Below, in pieces: positions 10,300 through 20,740 of a stretch of DNA of 64,000 bases. The stretch spans positions 81,102,020 to 81,166,019 of the forward strand of contig OX235272.1 in the NCBI GenBank assembly GCA_944472155.2, written 5' to 3'. The notes beneath the pieces are model-generated. The model searched no databases, had not been told where the DNA came from, and was given only the letters and a program-made list of their open reading frames with translations. Position numbers and translations under genes: made by a program. Each line of letters opens with the position of its first letter. Within the stretch, counting starts at the first letter, position 1. This stretch comes from Trichobilharzia szidati. Its lineage: Eukaryota > Platyhelminthes > Trematoda > Strigeidida > Schistosomatidae.

Positions 10300-11012
10300 G
10301 TCGATTAAATGGCGTGTATACTGCTCATCAGTTCTCTCCATCCTCCTTTATAGCTGTGAGACCTGGCCATTGAGAGTGAAAGACATGAAAAGACTAGCTG
10401 TCTTTGATCATAAGTGTCTGCGTTCCATCTTCCGTGTGAAGTGGTATAATAAGGTGAGCAATATTGAGGTTAAGCGTCGAGTGCTAGGTAATGAGGGGAA
10501 ATCAATCGACGAGGCTGTGAAATTACATCGACTGAGGTGGTTAGGACATGTGTTACGCATGCCTAGTCATCGGCTTCCTCGACTGACGGGCAATGTTAAC
10601 TGATATAGGGTCAGGCTGGAAAAGAGCTAGCGGCGGTCAAAACAAAGCATGGCTTCATCAGTCAATGAAATCCACAACAGTTAGTTTAGGACACGTAGGA
10701 AGGTGTAGACTTCCTGGTTGGAGTCCTCGCGACAGTAAAAACCAATGGTTAGAAACAATTGGTGATATGGCTCAAAATCGTTCTCACTGGCTGGTGCAGA
10801 TGCATCCACTCCTTGTGTCCTATGATTTCCAATGAAACTATATTGTTCTTCGTTATTACTATTCCTTTGTCTCACACCTCTGTTTACTGTCTATATTATG
10901 CATTTCTCCTACTTTCTTCTCTTGCTTTGTGCGCTACATGGAGTGTGGCGACTTGAACTGCCGCACATATGTGCAAAGTTCTATGTAGAAAACAGACAGA
11001 CAGATATATATA
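10300..11012 (+). mobile_element. 5'-truncated LINE, family with (CAGA)n-type tail
   Basis: The frame reads LLYSCETWPLRVKDMKRLAV, then RLRWLGHVLRMPSHRLPR and, after a frameshift, QWLETIGDMAQNRSHW, the C-terminal end of a LINE polyprotein. The 3' end is GTGCAAAGTTCTATGTAGAA followed by CAGACAGACAGA. Similar copies lie at 21838, 37440 and (minus) 60390. It starts abruptly just after a TA palindrome at 10273-10302. Confidence 0.7.
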
Positions 11013-11241
11013 TGCATATTACAGAACACGATTTGAGCAAATACATATTTTCGGCAAATTCCCATCAGGCTTTACAAATAATGATAATAATACCATCTTT
11101 TTCTGGAGAGTATTTATAAAATGGTAAGAATTTTCAGAAGAGTTTATTGCAGGATATTTTCCCTTTCGTACAATATCTTCAAGTGAAATATTAACTCACA
11201 TTATATCCAGGAACACAATGGTCTCTGAGTTGAAGCACATA

Positions 11242-11277
<36 letters not shown>

Positions 11278-12079
11278 GTTTTGTCTCCTTCAAGAAACCC
11301 ATTGTAAGCTGTTCATAAGTACATCTTGAGACCCAAGGACATAACTCAAGAACAGTTATTTCATGTATTGGAAAACGTTCCTACCCACAATCAGGTCATT
11401 CCTCAATTTTAGTAGGAAATTTCGAATCAAGAGCTTGTAAACATTTTAAATACTCACAACAGTCTATAATAACATTAGAGGTCACATCACAATCGATTTA
11501 AACAAACCGAACGAAAGAAAATATATGCAATAGAGAGACGGAAGTTTTTGGTAGCCTAAGTTTCAAGCAGACTGTCCTGTGATGATCATATGATATATAC
11601 ACATACATCATTGAATTATTTCATCTCTTTTTTCTATTGACCATGCTTGTTCTAAACGATAATAAAAAAACTAATTGATTATTACTCCAGCTAATACTTG
11701 TTTCACAATACATCTTCTGATATAGTTTTAATTCGCCTTTACTGGCTAACGTATGCTAAAATTAAATAGATTTATAATTGTAGAGCCTGAAGAAGAATTT
11801 TGCTGAAAACACAGTTGTTTGCTCTAAGCCAAATTTTGAATTTGCAAATTGGTCAGCAATTTGGAATTTACAAAGTTTGACTGGTGAGATTGAAACCAAG
11901 TTATTCCGATCATCACAATATGTGGTCTGCTTGATACCATAAATGGTTATCAAGGAAGCAAGCAGATTTGCATAGAATTGTATATTACTGACTGATTAAG
12001 ATAAGTAATAGCCTACCACTCGTATCAAATAACAGGACTTGCTAACCAGATCAAGTTACTAGGCAGAAATCGAGTGGTT
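11013..12079. other. Intron sequence with TA microsatellite
   Basis: A (TA)n run is at about 11244-11275. No gene or clear element was recognised in the remainder. Confidence 0.4.
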
Positions 12080-12240
12080 TGAAATGATTCGGCTCTCTGA
12101 GCTGAGTCAAACCAGGTATACAGAGCTGATGAATTCGGCTCCAAACGACTGAAAAGACCGTCCAGTGTTTAGATCACATCCATCTGATTAGAGAGCACTA
12201 CTGGTTGATATGAGTGGTAGACAACTACTCATCTCAATTA
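12080..12240 (+). repeat. Possible highly diverged Sm-alpha-like copy
   Basis: CTGATGAATTCGGCTCCAAACGACTGAAAAG near 12123, followed by CCGTCCAGTGTTT and then a GAGAGCACTACTGG-like stretch, matches the order hammerhead/3' body of the SINE only loosely. Weak call. Confidence 0.3.
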
Positions 12241-12559
12241 ATCAGTAGTATTCAGTTTTATGCCAAATTTGTCGCTCTATTTTTTTGATCGTGGAAAATA
12301 CCCATCGGCATTTAAAGTGAAAAGAGCTAAAAGTTCAGCAAAGATATCTTTTCGGTAATTTTATTCTTAGAAGCTATACAGCTGCATTTATATACGTAAG
12401 TTTACATAGATACAATTATTATTTATTTTCACACAGTAACGAAGGAGATTAAGGGTCATAATAATTTTAACTTGACATAAAAGTTTGAAGATGTGAATAT
12501 AGATTACAAGCAGCTCAGAGACAAGATTCCATAGGTTTAGAAAATAGACTTTTCAACGA

Positions 12560-13460
12560 ATAAGATGAACATAGAAACAAGTTGAAAGTATAATATTTTG
12601 AAAACTGAAAAAAGGCAGAAATGAAGTGGATGAGAAAAAATGGAACCAAGGACCCATGGTAAATGTAGGAGTTGAACCAGTTTATTTTGAACACATAGCT
12701 CCGGTTTTTCTAGGCATATGGCCAGGGCTTCTGAAGTACCAAGAATTTGGAAACACACTGCCTTTGGTAGATTTTTGTTTACTTTGTAAATGAATCTGAA
12801 TAATGAGTCAGTTGAGATTTTGTCACAGGTGTTGACGAGGTGTTCAATTATAGCGCTCTTGATTAAACCAGTGCCTCTTCTTTGCAGCCATGCTGGATAA
12901 TGTTCTTGTTCTTTTCATTCTATTTATTATTGTTTTGTAGTAGGTATATTTCAAAATTCCTTCCTATAAGAACTATCATGTTGTTTACTTTCATCACTCT
13001 TTAAACGTAGGATCAGATAACTTTCCCATCATAACAAAAAGTAATAATACTCAGTTGTTATTTGGGAGTAACTAACGTTATGCCTAATCTCTAGTGCCAA
13101 CCGCATTCCATCAGTGCGTGACATAAAACCCTGCAGCTAACACCTAAACTTTATACACTTGTCCCCCTTTATGAATATAAATAAAACACAAACAACATTT
13201 GGAGTAAAATAAGATGATATCATGATTTATTTCGTTGTCTTATCATCACCCGCATACAGCCTGAAGAAACTGTTAAGCCTATGTAAAATTTCAACGACTG
13301 GTTTTAATGCGCATCCCTGCAAATTGTAGCGTTGTCGTAGTCCGTTGCTATGGTGATTTGATGATAAATTATATTTTTTAAATGAAATTTTGCATTGGAA
13401 TTTTTCTGACGTACATATTATCAGTTGCATTATACTCTTGAACTGCATTACATTTGCTGC
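12560..13460 (-). mobile_element. Penelope-like element fragments (endonuclease end and 3' UTR)
   Basis: On the minus strand 12640-12758 reads TSEALAICLEKPELCVQNK followed by a leucine-rich PW end, the C-terminus of the GIY-YIG endonuclease found in the other copies. The stretch 13140-13450 matches the 3' UTR of the copy at 34.3 kb (TTATTTCGTTG, TCATCA, CAGCCTGAAG). The two pieces are close, but not in the order of one intact copy. The sequence between them shows nothing recognisable. Confidence 0.5.
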
Positions 13461-13548
13461 ACTGCAGTATCAGAAAGTGTCTTTTGATACTGATATCTGC
13501 GCAATGTAATGGATTAAAGGAGGTGGACAGTTAAAAAAAAACGTATAT

Positions 13549-13885
13549 TACGATATTAGATGGTTGGAGGCAATCGGCAGGAAGCTCAGTGGAAACGTCT
13601 CTGACTGCACCACTGGGTGACGCGGGTTCCAATCTCAGAAGGGAGATGAGTTATTCCAAAGTTGCTGATACGCCTTGTTGACTGATGAGTGACAAAAAGC
13701 ACGAAACCTAGGTCTAGTCGAAGGCTTCCTGCCGATTGCCTCCAACCATCTAATATCATCAAATCAATGTACGCCGTGATGGTGAGTTACCTGGAATGGT
13801 AGCCACATTGCAAACCTGATTGACAGAATTCAGTATGCACCAAGCAAAGGACTAGACACATCACACTAGTTACTAAAGCCCAATC
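13549..13885 (+). repeat. Family-B SINE with a short inverted 3' fragment at its head and a target duplication
   Basis: Positions 13549-13586 are a minus-oriented piece of the 3' body, and 13587-13885 are a plus-oriented copy with tRNA-like boxes (box B GGGTTCCAATC), the hammerhead core CTGATGA at 13682-13688, stem II GTG/CAC, GAA, stem III ACCT/AGGT, and C at 13714. The compound is bounded by AAACGTATAT at 13539-13548 and 13886-13895, so both pieces were inserted as one unit. Stem I is interrupted by an internal loop. Confidence 0.7.
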
Positions 13886-13895
13886 AAACGTATAT

Positions 13896-14770
13896 CATTG
13901 AATTTTCATAAAGTCATACTAGCATATTTTGGTCTGTTTATTGAAATACCCTAATACCCACCGGATAAAGCAGGTGGCGCCGTTTTTATCATAAAATGGC
14001 CCAATTTTGACATACTTGTAAATGTTACATCATATCAATTGACAGGAGACTCCAAACTTAATAAAAATGGTGCTCAGAAATTAAACTTATATAGTTTATA
14101 CCCAGAAAGTTTCAGGTTTAAAGAGAAATAAACGCTTGAATGCAATGGCAGAGAAGTTCTTGCTTTATCTAAACTTCAAACTAGTAAAACTGACTTCCCT
14201 AAATGATTTTTAAAACTTTACTGCAATGATTGCGATGTCTAGTTCTTTCAAAAAAGTTTTATGTATGCAGTAGCAGCCATCTTACAAATAAACTGACTGA
14301 TTTGCAATATATGTATATGGACATTGACCTGTTCGATTTAGATGCTTTGTAAATTAAATTCATTAAAATTTCTGCTATTTATTCTACTACCTGTGTTGAA
14401 ACTTTTAAAGTAATCAAAAGAAGTTAAAAGTCAGACAGTGCCAAGTTCGATCTGTGTGAATCGTGTTAATTCCGAAGTTATAAATAGGGCTTTTTTCCCT
14501 TTTCAAACGCCTGTGTTCCTTATTTCTTGACTGGTTAAAAATTGTTAAGCGTTCCTTTTTTAGTCTACAAGATAACTTAAAAAGTGGGAAAGAGATAATT
14601 GTTCATATAGACTGTTCATCCAAACATTAAAGATAATGAGCAGTTATTTTCAGGTTAGATGTTTTATTTAAAAGTTGCTGCATATCCGTTATCTGAAAAT
14701 GTAAAAGTTCCGGCGGATAAAAAAAACATCACAAATTCTACTGGAAGTCGAAAATATATCGAGATCATAT
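13896..14770. other. Intron sequence, nothing recognised
   Basis: No coding or repeat signal shared with the rest of the window was found. Confidence 0.4.
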
Positions 14771-15371
14771 TGTAGCGTGATACAGAATGATGATGGGAAG
14801 TGGTGAAAACTGTAATCAACATTTTAAGTCAATGGCTGCAGAAGCGGAAGTGTTTATTCCTCAAATTTGGATTTAGCTTACATTCTAGACATGAGACACT
14901 CATTGGATAATTTGTTTGACATCAGGCCAGTTGCCAGCCAATAAGAATGAATTACACTTCTGTGACCTAGCCTAACTTTAATGTGGATAAGAAATGAAAA
15001 CAGTAGAAGACGAAGACTTGGTAAAGCAATGTTTATTTAGAAACTGGTATCTCTATATATCCAAATTATGTGTACCTTATCTTCAAATCACCATTTTCAC
15101 AGATCTTCGTGTTGTAGTACCTCTATCATTCCTTCGTATTGTGTTTCTTTGTGTTCCTTTCACGTCTTTAATGTATCTCCACAACGCTGTAGCATTTACC
15201 TTCTCTGAAATCAAATGTATCTCTCTTCTATTTCATGTTTTCATGCCGATAAACGTCTCTTCATATACTACTGATAAATCTTATCAGTAGCACTCGCCGG
15301 AGAATGTATAAATACACTTTTTCCTTAATAAAGGTCTGTTACCAAATCTCTAATCTTCTCCTGTTACAACA
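14771..15371 (+). repeat. Candidate solo LTR, about 600 bp
   Basis: It starts TGTAGCGTGATACAG and ends TTACAACA, with AATAAA at about 15332 some 40 bp before the end. This fits an LTR with an internal polyadenylation signal. The flanks (ATAT and TTAT) are not an exact duplication and there is no second copy in the window, so the call rests on termini and layout only. Confidence 0.4.
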
Positions 15372-15912
15372 TTATGTAATCTGTGAGATACGATAAATAG
15401 CAATCAAAAAGGGAAGCGAAATAGCATAATGCTCCATACTGCACATTAATTAATATGAATAATTTGAAATCACTCATATGAAACAGTAGTGCTTGCTAGC
15501 CGGGTCAAAGTGATGTCAACACCAGACGCGTTCGTCTGAGAAAAAATTCTACAGGCTGACAGTATTTTATACAATCTACAAATCGGACCATTTTATAGCT
15601 AATTTTTCCTTTCTAGTTGAGCAATAATCCTGGTGGTGAAACTTAGGAAACCTACATTATGTAAATAACATAAAGCGACACAGATTAAGGAAAACAACTG
15701 TTTCCCTGTGAAACTAACATTTCTGGGACAAAAATCTCTCTGAACTGGAGTTTCACTGTGTACTACCTTGTGTGTAGTTTTAAAAAAATATTTATGAAAA
15801 GTCAAAAGGCACAACTGCTTTCTGATTTTATCAGACAAACAGCAAAATTAAAAATATGCATACACACATAAACAATCATTCCCACTGAATTATGTAATTT
15901 AACTTGATTGAC

Positions 15913-16152
15913 GCGTCGGTGGCATAGCGGTTAGGACGCTCGCCGACCATGCACATGGTCCGGGGTTCGATCCCCGGCCGACGCACTCCTTTACCTCGCT
16001 AAGCCAGAACTAAAAGCTGGTGAAGAGGAAAGGTTGGGCATGTGGCTAGCAACCCCATTCTGTAAAAATAAACACTGCTACAGAAACTTCAAGCCTCTAG
16101 CTTGAAGCCCTATGTTCCACTGGGAACGTGAAGGAATAAAAAAACTTAAAAA
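15913..16152 (+). repeat. SINE with tRNA-Gly-like head and RTE-like tail, intact target duplication
   Basis: The head at 15913-15984 has a perfect 7-bp acceptor-like pairing GCGTCGG/CCGACGC, box A-like TGGCATAGCGGTTAGGA and box B GGTTCGATCCC. The arm at the anticodon position is replaced by GACCATG/CATGGTC. The body (GGTTGGGCATGTGGCTAGCAA, GCTACAGAAACTTCAA) matches the 5' UTR of the LINE at 42335, and the end (TGAAGCCCTATGTTCCACT) matches that LINE's 3' end. The target duplication AACTTGATTGAC is at 15901-15912 and 16153-16164, after an A-rich tail. Confidence 0.85.
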
Positions 16153-16504
16153 AACTTGATTGACAGTAACTATGAAGCTAATATCTGTAATTTTTCAAAA
16201 TATGAACTCCTAAAGTGTTTTCTAAAAAAAAAGGACTGTGTTGTTTATTTTGTTTTTAAGTGGTTTATAAACCGGTTTTACTAAGCTGAAGTGTATGTAT
16301 ATAAGTTGTTTGTTAGTCAGTCATAAACCAGGGTAATAACAGTTTACCGATTTCCCGATCAAATTAAAATACTTGTATCAATTATTTAATTTCTCCCAAC
16401 TTCATCCAAGATAGGCAAAATTTTTAAACAATTTTATTAGTTATCGATCCTACATTTCGAGATTTTTTTCATTCATTTAACTGATTCATTGTTTCACAGA
16501 AGAA

Positions 16505-16650
16505 TTTTAATCTGGAGATCCTGGGTTTGAACTGCGGTGGAAACATGCGGCTGAAAAGTCAAAACTAGGACGAAACAGCTGTCCACTACTTCCAGGTTTC
16601 ACAATGGTTCTCTAACTGATATCAGCTTATAATGAAATCCCTTAAATTAC
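16505..16650 (+). repeat. 5'-truncated Sm-alpha-like SINE
   Basis: It begins inside the tRNA-like part (GATCCTGGGTTTGAAC), then a damaged hammerhead segment (GGCTGAAAAGTC, AACTAGGACGAAACAGCTGTC), then the 3' body TTCTCTAACTGATATCAGC. Box A is missing. Confidence 0.65.
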
Positions 16651-16679
16651 AACTTTATGTTCACTATTCGGTTCCGCCA

Positions 16680-16960
16680 GTTTCAGTTATATTATGATGT
16701 TTAGCATTCCCTCGTGTTCTGAGTAGAACTTTACACTTCGACAGCACATCTCTGTTTCATTCTTTTCTCGTCAATTCTTTTTAGCTTTCCTTACCGTTGA
16801 CAATAAGCTCTTATTTCCTCTTTACACGACTTGCTGCACGTTATCCTCGTACCTACACCCAACTCATCGTTTCGCATCGAGGGCCTGGCAAGTGATGTCG
16901 CTCATTGGTCTTCTAAGCGTATGCCCTATCCATTTCCAACTACTCAACAATAAATATTCA
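16680..16960 (-). mobile_element. Strongly diverged RTE-clade LINE 3' fragment
   Basis: The order of short matches (CATCGAGGGCCTGGCA, GATGTCGCTCATTGG, CCTATCCATTTCCA) follows the C-terminal region of the RTE copies at 23.0 and 26.2 kb on the minus strand. No frame is open. Confidence 0.45.
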
Positions 16961-17233
16961 CTTTTCCTTTTAGTGAATATTCCACACACACATAAACCAT
17001 ACCAAAATTCTCTGCATATATTGATGATTAAATTATTTCAGGACCGTTAGGACAACTTTAGTGAACAAAACATAATGGAAAAATTATATGACTTTTGAAG
17101 AAGAGCGTCTCTACTCATTCATTAAGTACACACTAGTTACTTACTTTTAAAAACATGTTCTCCAGCAAAATTATCTGTATTGTTGCGAAATTATAAAAAT
17201 TAACAACAACAAAAAAAATACACATCCAGATTT

Positions 17234-17494
17234 GAAAATAAGAATAAACAGTTCAGTGAGGAGTCTCTTTTCGGTAAATCCATTCTATATCCATGGTTGT
17301 GTATACAGTCTTTCAGAAAACCAATCTTCACAATGACTTCAGCAAGTTTGACAGAACAGCGCAGAAAACTATTGAGTTCCTTCACTGCCGAAGTGTCCTC
17401 GCTAATTTTTAATTCATAAAACATACCTATCCAGATATGAAAATAAGAACAAACACTTTGGAAAAGAGACTCTTCACTGAACTATTTATTCTTA
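17234..17494. repeat. Inverted repeat of about 34 bp around 190 bp
   Basis: The arm at 17234-17267 (AATAAACAGTTCAGTGAGGA) and the arm at 17461-17494 (TCTTCACTGAACTATTTATT) are near-complementary. The core motif of the right arm is also found near 2400. Origin unknown; possibly the end of a decayed mobile element. Confidence 0.5.
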
Positions 17495-17614
17495 TTTAAA
17501 GTATAGAAAAACAAGGAGGTCTCCTTGTTGCCGGTAGATAACAATTATATCCTTTTAGGTACTGTTTAAAGTCTACGAATTACAGTCAGCTGCTTTCATC
17601 TTAAGTCTGACAAC

Positions 17615-17860
17615 GGATAGATATCAGTTAGAGAACTACTGGAAACCTGGTAGTACTGGGTAGCTGCTTCTTCTTAGTCAACGACTCATGGGCAACATGC
17701 ACCCAGGGACCGGGTCCTAGCGGATGAATGGTGTACGAACTCGCCTCGTAACTGGAAGGTCCTACGTTCAAACCCCGGTGGGCACATACTCCTGATCAAA
17801 CTTGAATCAGATCAAACCCCTACAAACTACTTCTTGAAGACTTCGCCTGAGTCCTCGTAT
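17615..17860. repeat. Head-to-head Sm-alpha-like SINE pieces
   Basis: Positions 17615-17706 are a minus-oriented 3' body plus hammerhead remnant (AGTACTGGGTAGCTGCTTC). Positions 17707-17850 are a plus-oriented tRNA-like part (GGATGAATGGTGTACGAACTC, box B-like GTTCAAACCCC), with the usual 3' end CAAACCCCTACAAACTA but lacking most of the hammerhead. Confidence 0.6.
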
Positions 17861-17934
17861 ATTTAGTTTATACTGTAGCATCAAATATCATATTTTTAAC
17901 CGATGTACTCCAAAATCTTACCAATTTGATAGTA

Positions 17935-18060
17935 ATCCCTAGAAAAGACGGGAGTCTGAGCATCCAGCTAGCAACTGCACTCCGCAGAAATTAGCACCAC
18001 CATCACTGAAACTTGAAGGCCTATATTCCACTAGGAACACAAAGAAGGAAACAAGAAATC
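17935..18060 (+). repeat. Headless SINE fragment of the tRNA-Gly/RTE family
   Basis: GAGCATCCAGCTAGCAACTGC, ATCACTGAAACTTGAAGG and CTATATTCCACTAGGAACAC follow the body and RTE-like tail of the SINE at 15913. The tRNA-like head is absent. Confidence 0.55.
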
Positions 18061-18179
18061 AGGTAGCAGGAATGTTGTAAATAAAGTTTCAAACTAAAAT
18101 CTAAGAAAAGAAGCAAAAACGTATCTGAAATGTAACTGTTTCGAATAGTTTTTTAGCTGAAGTAAGTTCATGTAAAGTA

Positions 18180-18535
18180 ATTTCAATGCAGAAAATAATC
18201 CCCGTTTAGACATTTAGAAGACGAATGGAGTAAGAAAAGAAATATTTACTTTCAATTAGATCCTTATCTCTGAGCGTGCAATTAGACAGATTCATTATCG
18301 TATTTTGGAACACGATCTATTCGTAGATCTGTTTTAGCACACCTCATAGGCAGTAAGCATGTACTTAATGATAATAATAAAGCATTTAAAGTTATATATC
18401 ACACTCCCACTAATAATAATTTTGCTTAACGAGTTCATCTTCTAAATACAGCTGAAGCCACCGGAATCCGCCAGAAGAAGAAATTTGTGCAGCTATTTTC
18501 CATACCCTGGCCAACATTAAATGAATTTAAAACCT
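18180..18535 (+). mobile_element. Penelope-like endonuclease remnant with inverted 3'-UTR piece
   Basis: Positions 18310-18520 read VLAHLIGSKHVLNDNNKAF, then NTAEATGIRQKKKFVQLF with a PWP end, the C-terminal part of the GIY-YIG endonuclease, with one in-frame stop. At 18200-18260 lies a piece of the family's 3' UTR (AGAAATATTTACTTTCAATTAG) in the orientation opposite to the coding part, as in the copy at 19.5-20.3 kb. Confidence 0.6.
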
Positions 18536-18546
18536 GATAATTTTAC

Positions 18547-18625
18547 CCTGCCCCTTAGTCTTCTGAAGTTTCTGTAGCAGCTTTGTTTACAGGGTGGGGT
18601 TGCTAGCCTCACGCCTGAGAGGGGG
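18547..18625 (-). repeat. Fragment of the RTE 5' UTR/SINE body
   Basis: On the minus strand it reads GGCTAGCAACCCCACCCTGT and GCTACAGAAACTTCAG, matching the body shared by the SINE at 15913 and the LINE at 42335. Both ends are truncated. Confidence 0.5.
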
Positions 18626-18839
18626 GTTGTTACAGTAAAATATAGTTTACAGAGAAGCGACCTTGTGAGTTGCTCCCCTTGATATCAAGAAAACAAAGAA
18701 TAAAACAATCAGAACAACACCAGCAAAGGAAAATAATTCACAACAGAAAGGGCAAAAAGCGACAACAGCAATAAAAAACCGAAGTCTTTTACAACCTATC
18801 ATTTTCAAGAGTTGATTTGTTACGGTTAGATTTGTTTTT

Positions 18840-19022
18840 TGAGTTTGACCATGGATTGATGTCAGATAGAGAACCATTGTGAGACCAACAGATAGTACTG
18901 GACAGCTGTTTCATCCTAGTTTTCGAATCATCGGCAGCACGCACCCACTGGGGTTCGAACTCAGGACTTCCGGTCACAAAGCAAGGTCGTACACCATTCA
19001 GTCAGTGGGACCCGGCTCATTG
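18840..19022 (-). repeat. Sm-alpha-like SINE copy with CCGATGA-type core
   Basis: On the minus strand it has box A-like GACTGAATGGTGTACGACC, box B-like GAGTTCGAACCCC, then GTGCTG, core CCGATGA, loop, GAA, ACAG/CTGT, C and CAGTAC. The core differs from the canonical CTGANGA only at the second base (T to C). Stem II is weakened. Confidence 0.75.
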
Positions 19023-19146
19023 TCTAAATTATTCTATTTATTTATTTTTTTTGACCACATCATCTTTAATTACAAGTTATTACTATCTAAATTATTTTAT
19101 TTTAAATATTGGTTTTGTAGGGATATTTTGTTTTGATTGCACTGAC

Positions 19147-19270
19147 GATTTCATCATTAGCTGACATCAGTTAAAGAACCACTGGAAAGCCTGGGAGTAC
19201 TGGACCGGCGGGCGCGTACTGATGAAGAGTCCCAAACTAGGACAAAGCAGCTGTCCAGTACTCCCATATT
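19147..19270. repeat. Inverted pair of Sm-alpha-like pieces joined at the predicted cleavage site
   Basis: Positions 19147-19204 are a minus-oriented 3' body that begins, in its own orientation, TCCAGTACTCCC, two bases before the predicted cleavage point. Positions 19205-19265 are a plus-oriented hammerhead segment with GTACTG, core ATGAAGA, stem II GTCC/GGAC, AAA instead of GAA, and CAGTAC. Confidence 0.65.
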
Positions 19271-19514
19271 TTATTTTACTGACTCCTTCATTTTTAATTG
19301 TCTATCATGTGATCGAATTAAACACTCATTTATCTCTAATTACACTTTATTTTTCTCTAAAATTATGCATTATGCAATCCACTTGTTGTAATCACTTCAA
19401 CCCTTTAATTGTTTGCATTAATTTCTCTGGTTAATTATTACCCTCCTGATATATTGATATTGATTAATTATTGTTAACAAACTTATCTTTACTAGACAGG
19501 TAAAGACTTTTTGT

Positions 19515-20280
19515 ATTTAGAAAACAGAAAAATTGAGCGAAGAAATATTTACTTTTCAATTAGATCCTCATTTCTGGCTCTATCCTAATATATATAGCAT
19601 TTTTATTTCAATACAAAACAGTTTACCAAACAAGTGGCGATATGTTTGTTAACAATAATTAGTCAGCGTCAACATGTCATTGGGTTGATAATAAACGAAG
19701 AAAATCAATACATATTTAAAAGTAGAAATGGTTAGAATAAATTAATTTTACAAGGATAACACGTAATTAAAGATGAAATGGTCAAAACAAATAAAAATAA
19801 AATAATTTGGACAATTATAATTTTTATAGCTTTTAAAAATTTAGGTGGAGGGGGGCGACTTAGTCCTGTTTATGCATTTTTTTAGAGATGGCCAAGGTAA
19901 GGAAAGTGGCTGTACAAATTTCTTCTGAACATACAGGTTTGGCTTCTTCAGGTGGGTTCCTATTGCTTCAGCTGTATATAGAAGACGAACTCGTAGAGCA
20001 AAATTATGATTGGTAGGAATGCGATAAATAATTTTGAATGCCGTATTAATATCAACCTTATGCTCACTATGTACAAGGTGTGCTACAGTAGAGCTACGAG
20101 TAGATCTTGTAGTAGATCTTGTACCTTGCTTAACCATGTTGGATGATTGGAAATACGATGATGAACCTGCCTAATTGTATTGTATTAAAAATGCTATATG
20201 TGTATCAGAGTAGAGCCAGAGATGAGGATCTAACTGAAAAGTGAATATTTCTTCACTCAGTCCTTTTGTCTTCTAAAAGT
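19515..20280 (-). mobile_element. Penelope-like element copy with inverted terminal 3'-UTR arms
   Basis: The minus-strand frame at 19841-20137 contains AHLVHSEHKVDINTAFKIIY, LLYTAEAIGTHLKKPNLYVQ and a KKFVQPLSLPWP end, the second half of the PLE GIY-YIG endonuclease. It is flanked by near-complementary arms at 19530-19600 (GAAATATTTACTTTTCAATT, CTCATTTCTGGCTCTA) and 20175-20270 (TAGAGCCAGAGATGAGGATC, GTGAATATTTCTTC). The arm on the 5' side is therefore an inverted copy of the 3' UTR. The RT domain is missing. Confidence 0.65.
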
Positions 20281-20519
20281 AATTTCAAGCCTTCAAAACT
20301 TATCAACGCTAAATGCACAAAACGTTTAACTACCTGTGAAAACTTTTGATATGTTTATTAATGTCAAAAACAGGAATACTTTATCTTAGCTAAATGAATA
20401 AAGAAATCTTTCCATCAAACTAAGAGAAGCGGGTGAACGTCAGCGAGCTCCAGTAATGGATACAGCGAGACAAGTCAACGAAGCCGCCAGCACCAGGAAG
20501 ATAAAGCCGACTTCAGTCT

Positions 20520-20740
20520 AAACTATTTGACTTGGGAGATGGGTGTGGTAAGAGCTGTCTGCTAGCCAAAATCGGTAGACAGCAATTTACGTCAATGCTT
20601 ACGTCCCAAATCTTGGTCATGAGAAAAAAATAACAAGATCAAAGACTAACTCAACAAACAATCACAGCAGACTTTGCGTGGGTGGATACGATTAGCAGAT
20701 ATATGGTCTGACCTTCAAAGAAATAGCCACAATGAAATGA
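20520..20740 (-). repeat. LTR-like repeat fragment, minus orientation
   Basis: It reads on the minus strand as the 3' half of the LTR family at 4808 and 8344: CACAGCAGAC, AACAACCAATC-type sequence and GTAAATTGCTGTCTACCG, ending TCTTACCACA near 20544. Confidence 0.5.

Noticed and set aside
14994..15290. 98-codon open frame as a gene
   Set aside because: It falls inside a TG...CA-bounded stretch with AATAAA near its end, better explained as an LTR; no protein resemblance.
18647..18877. 76-codon hydrophobic minus-strand frame as a small membrane protein
   Set aside because: It lies between repeat fragments, has no splice context, and its hydrophobicity follows from A-rich plus-strand sequence.
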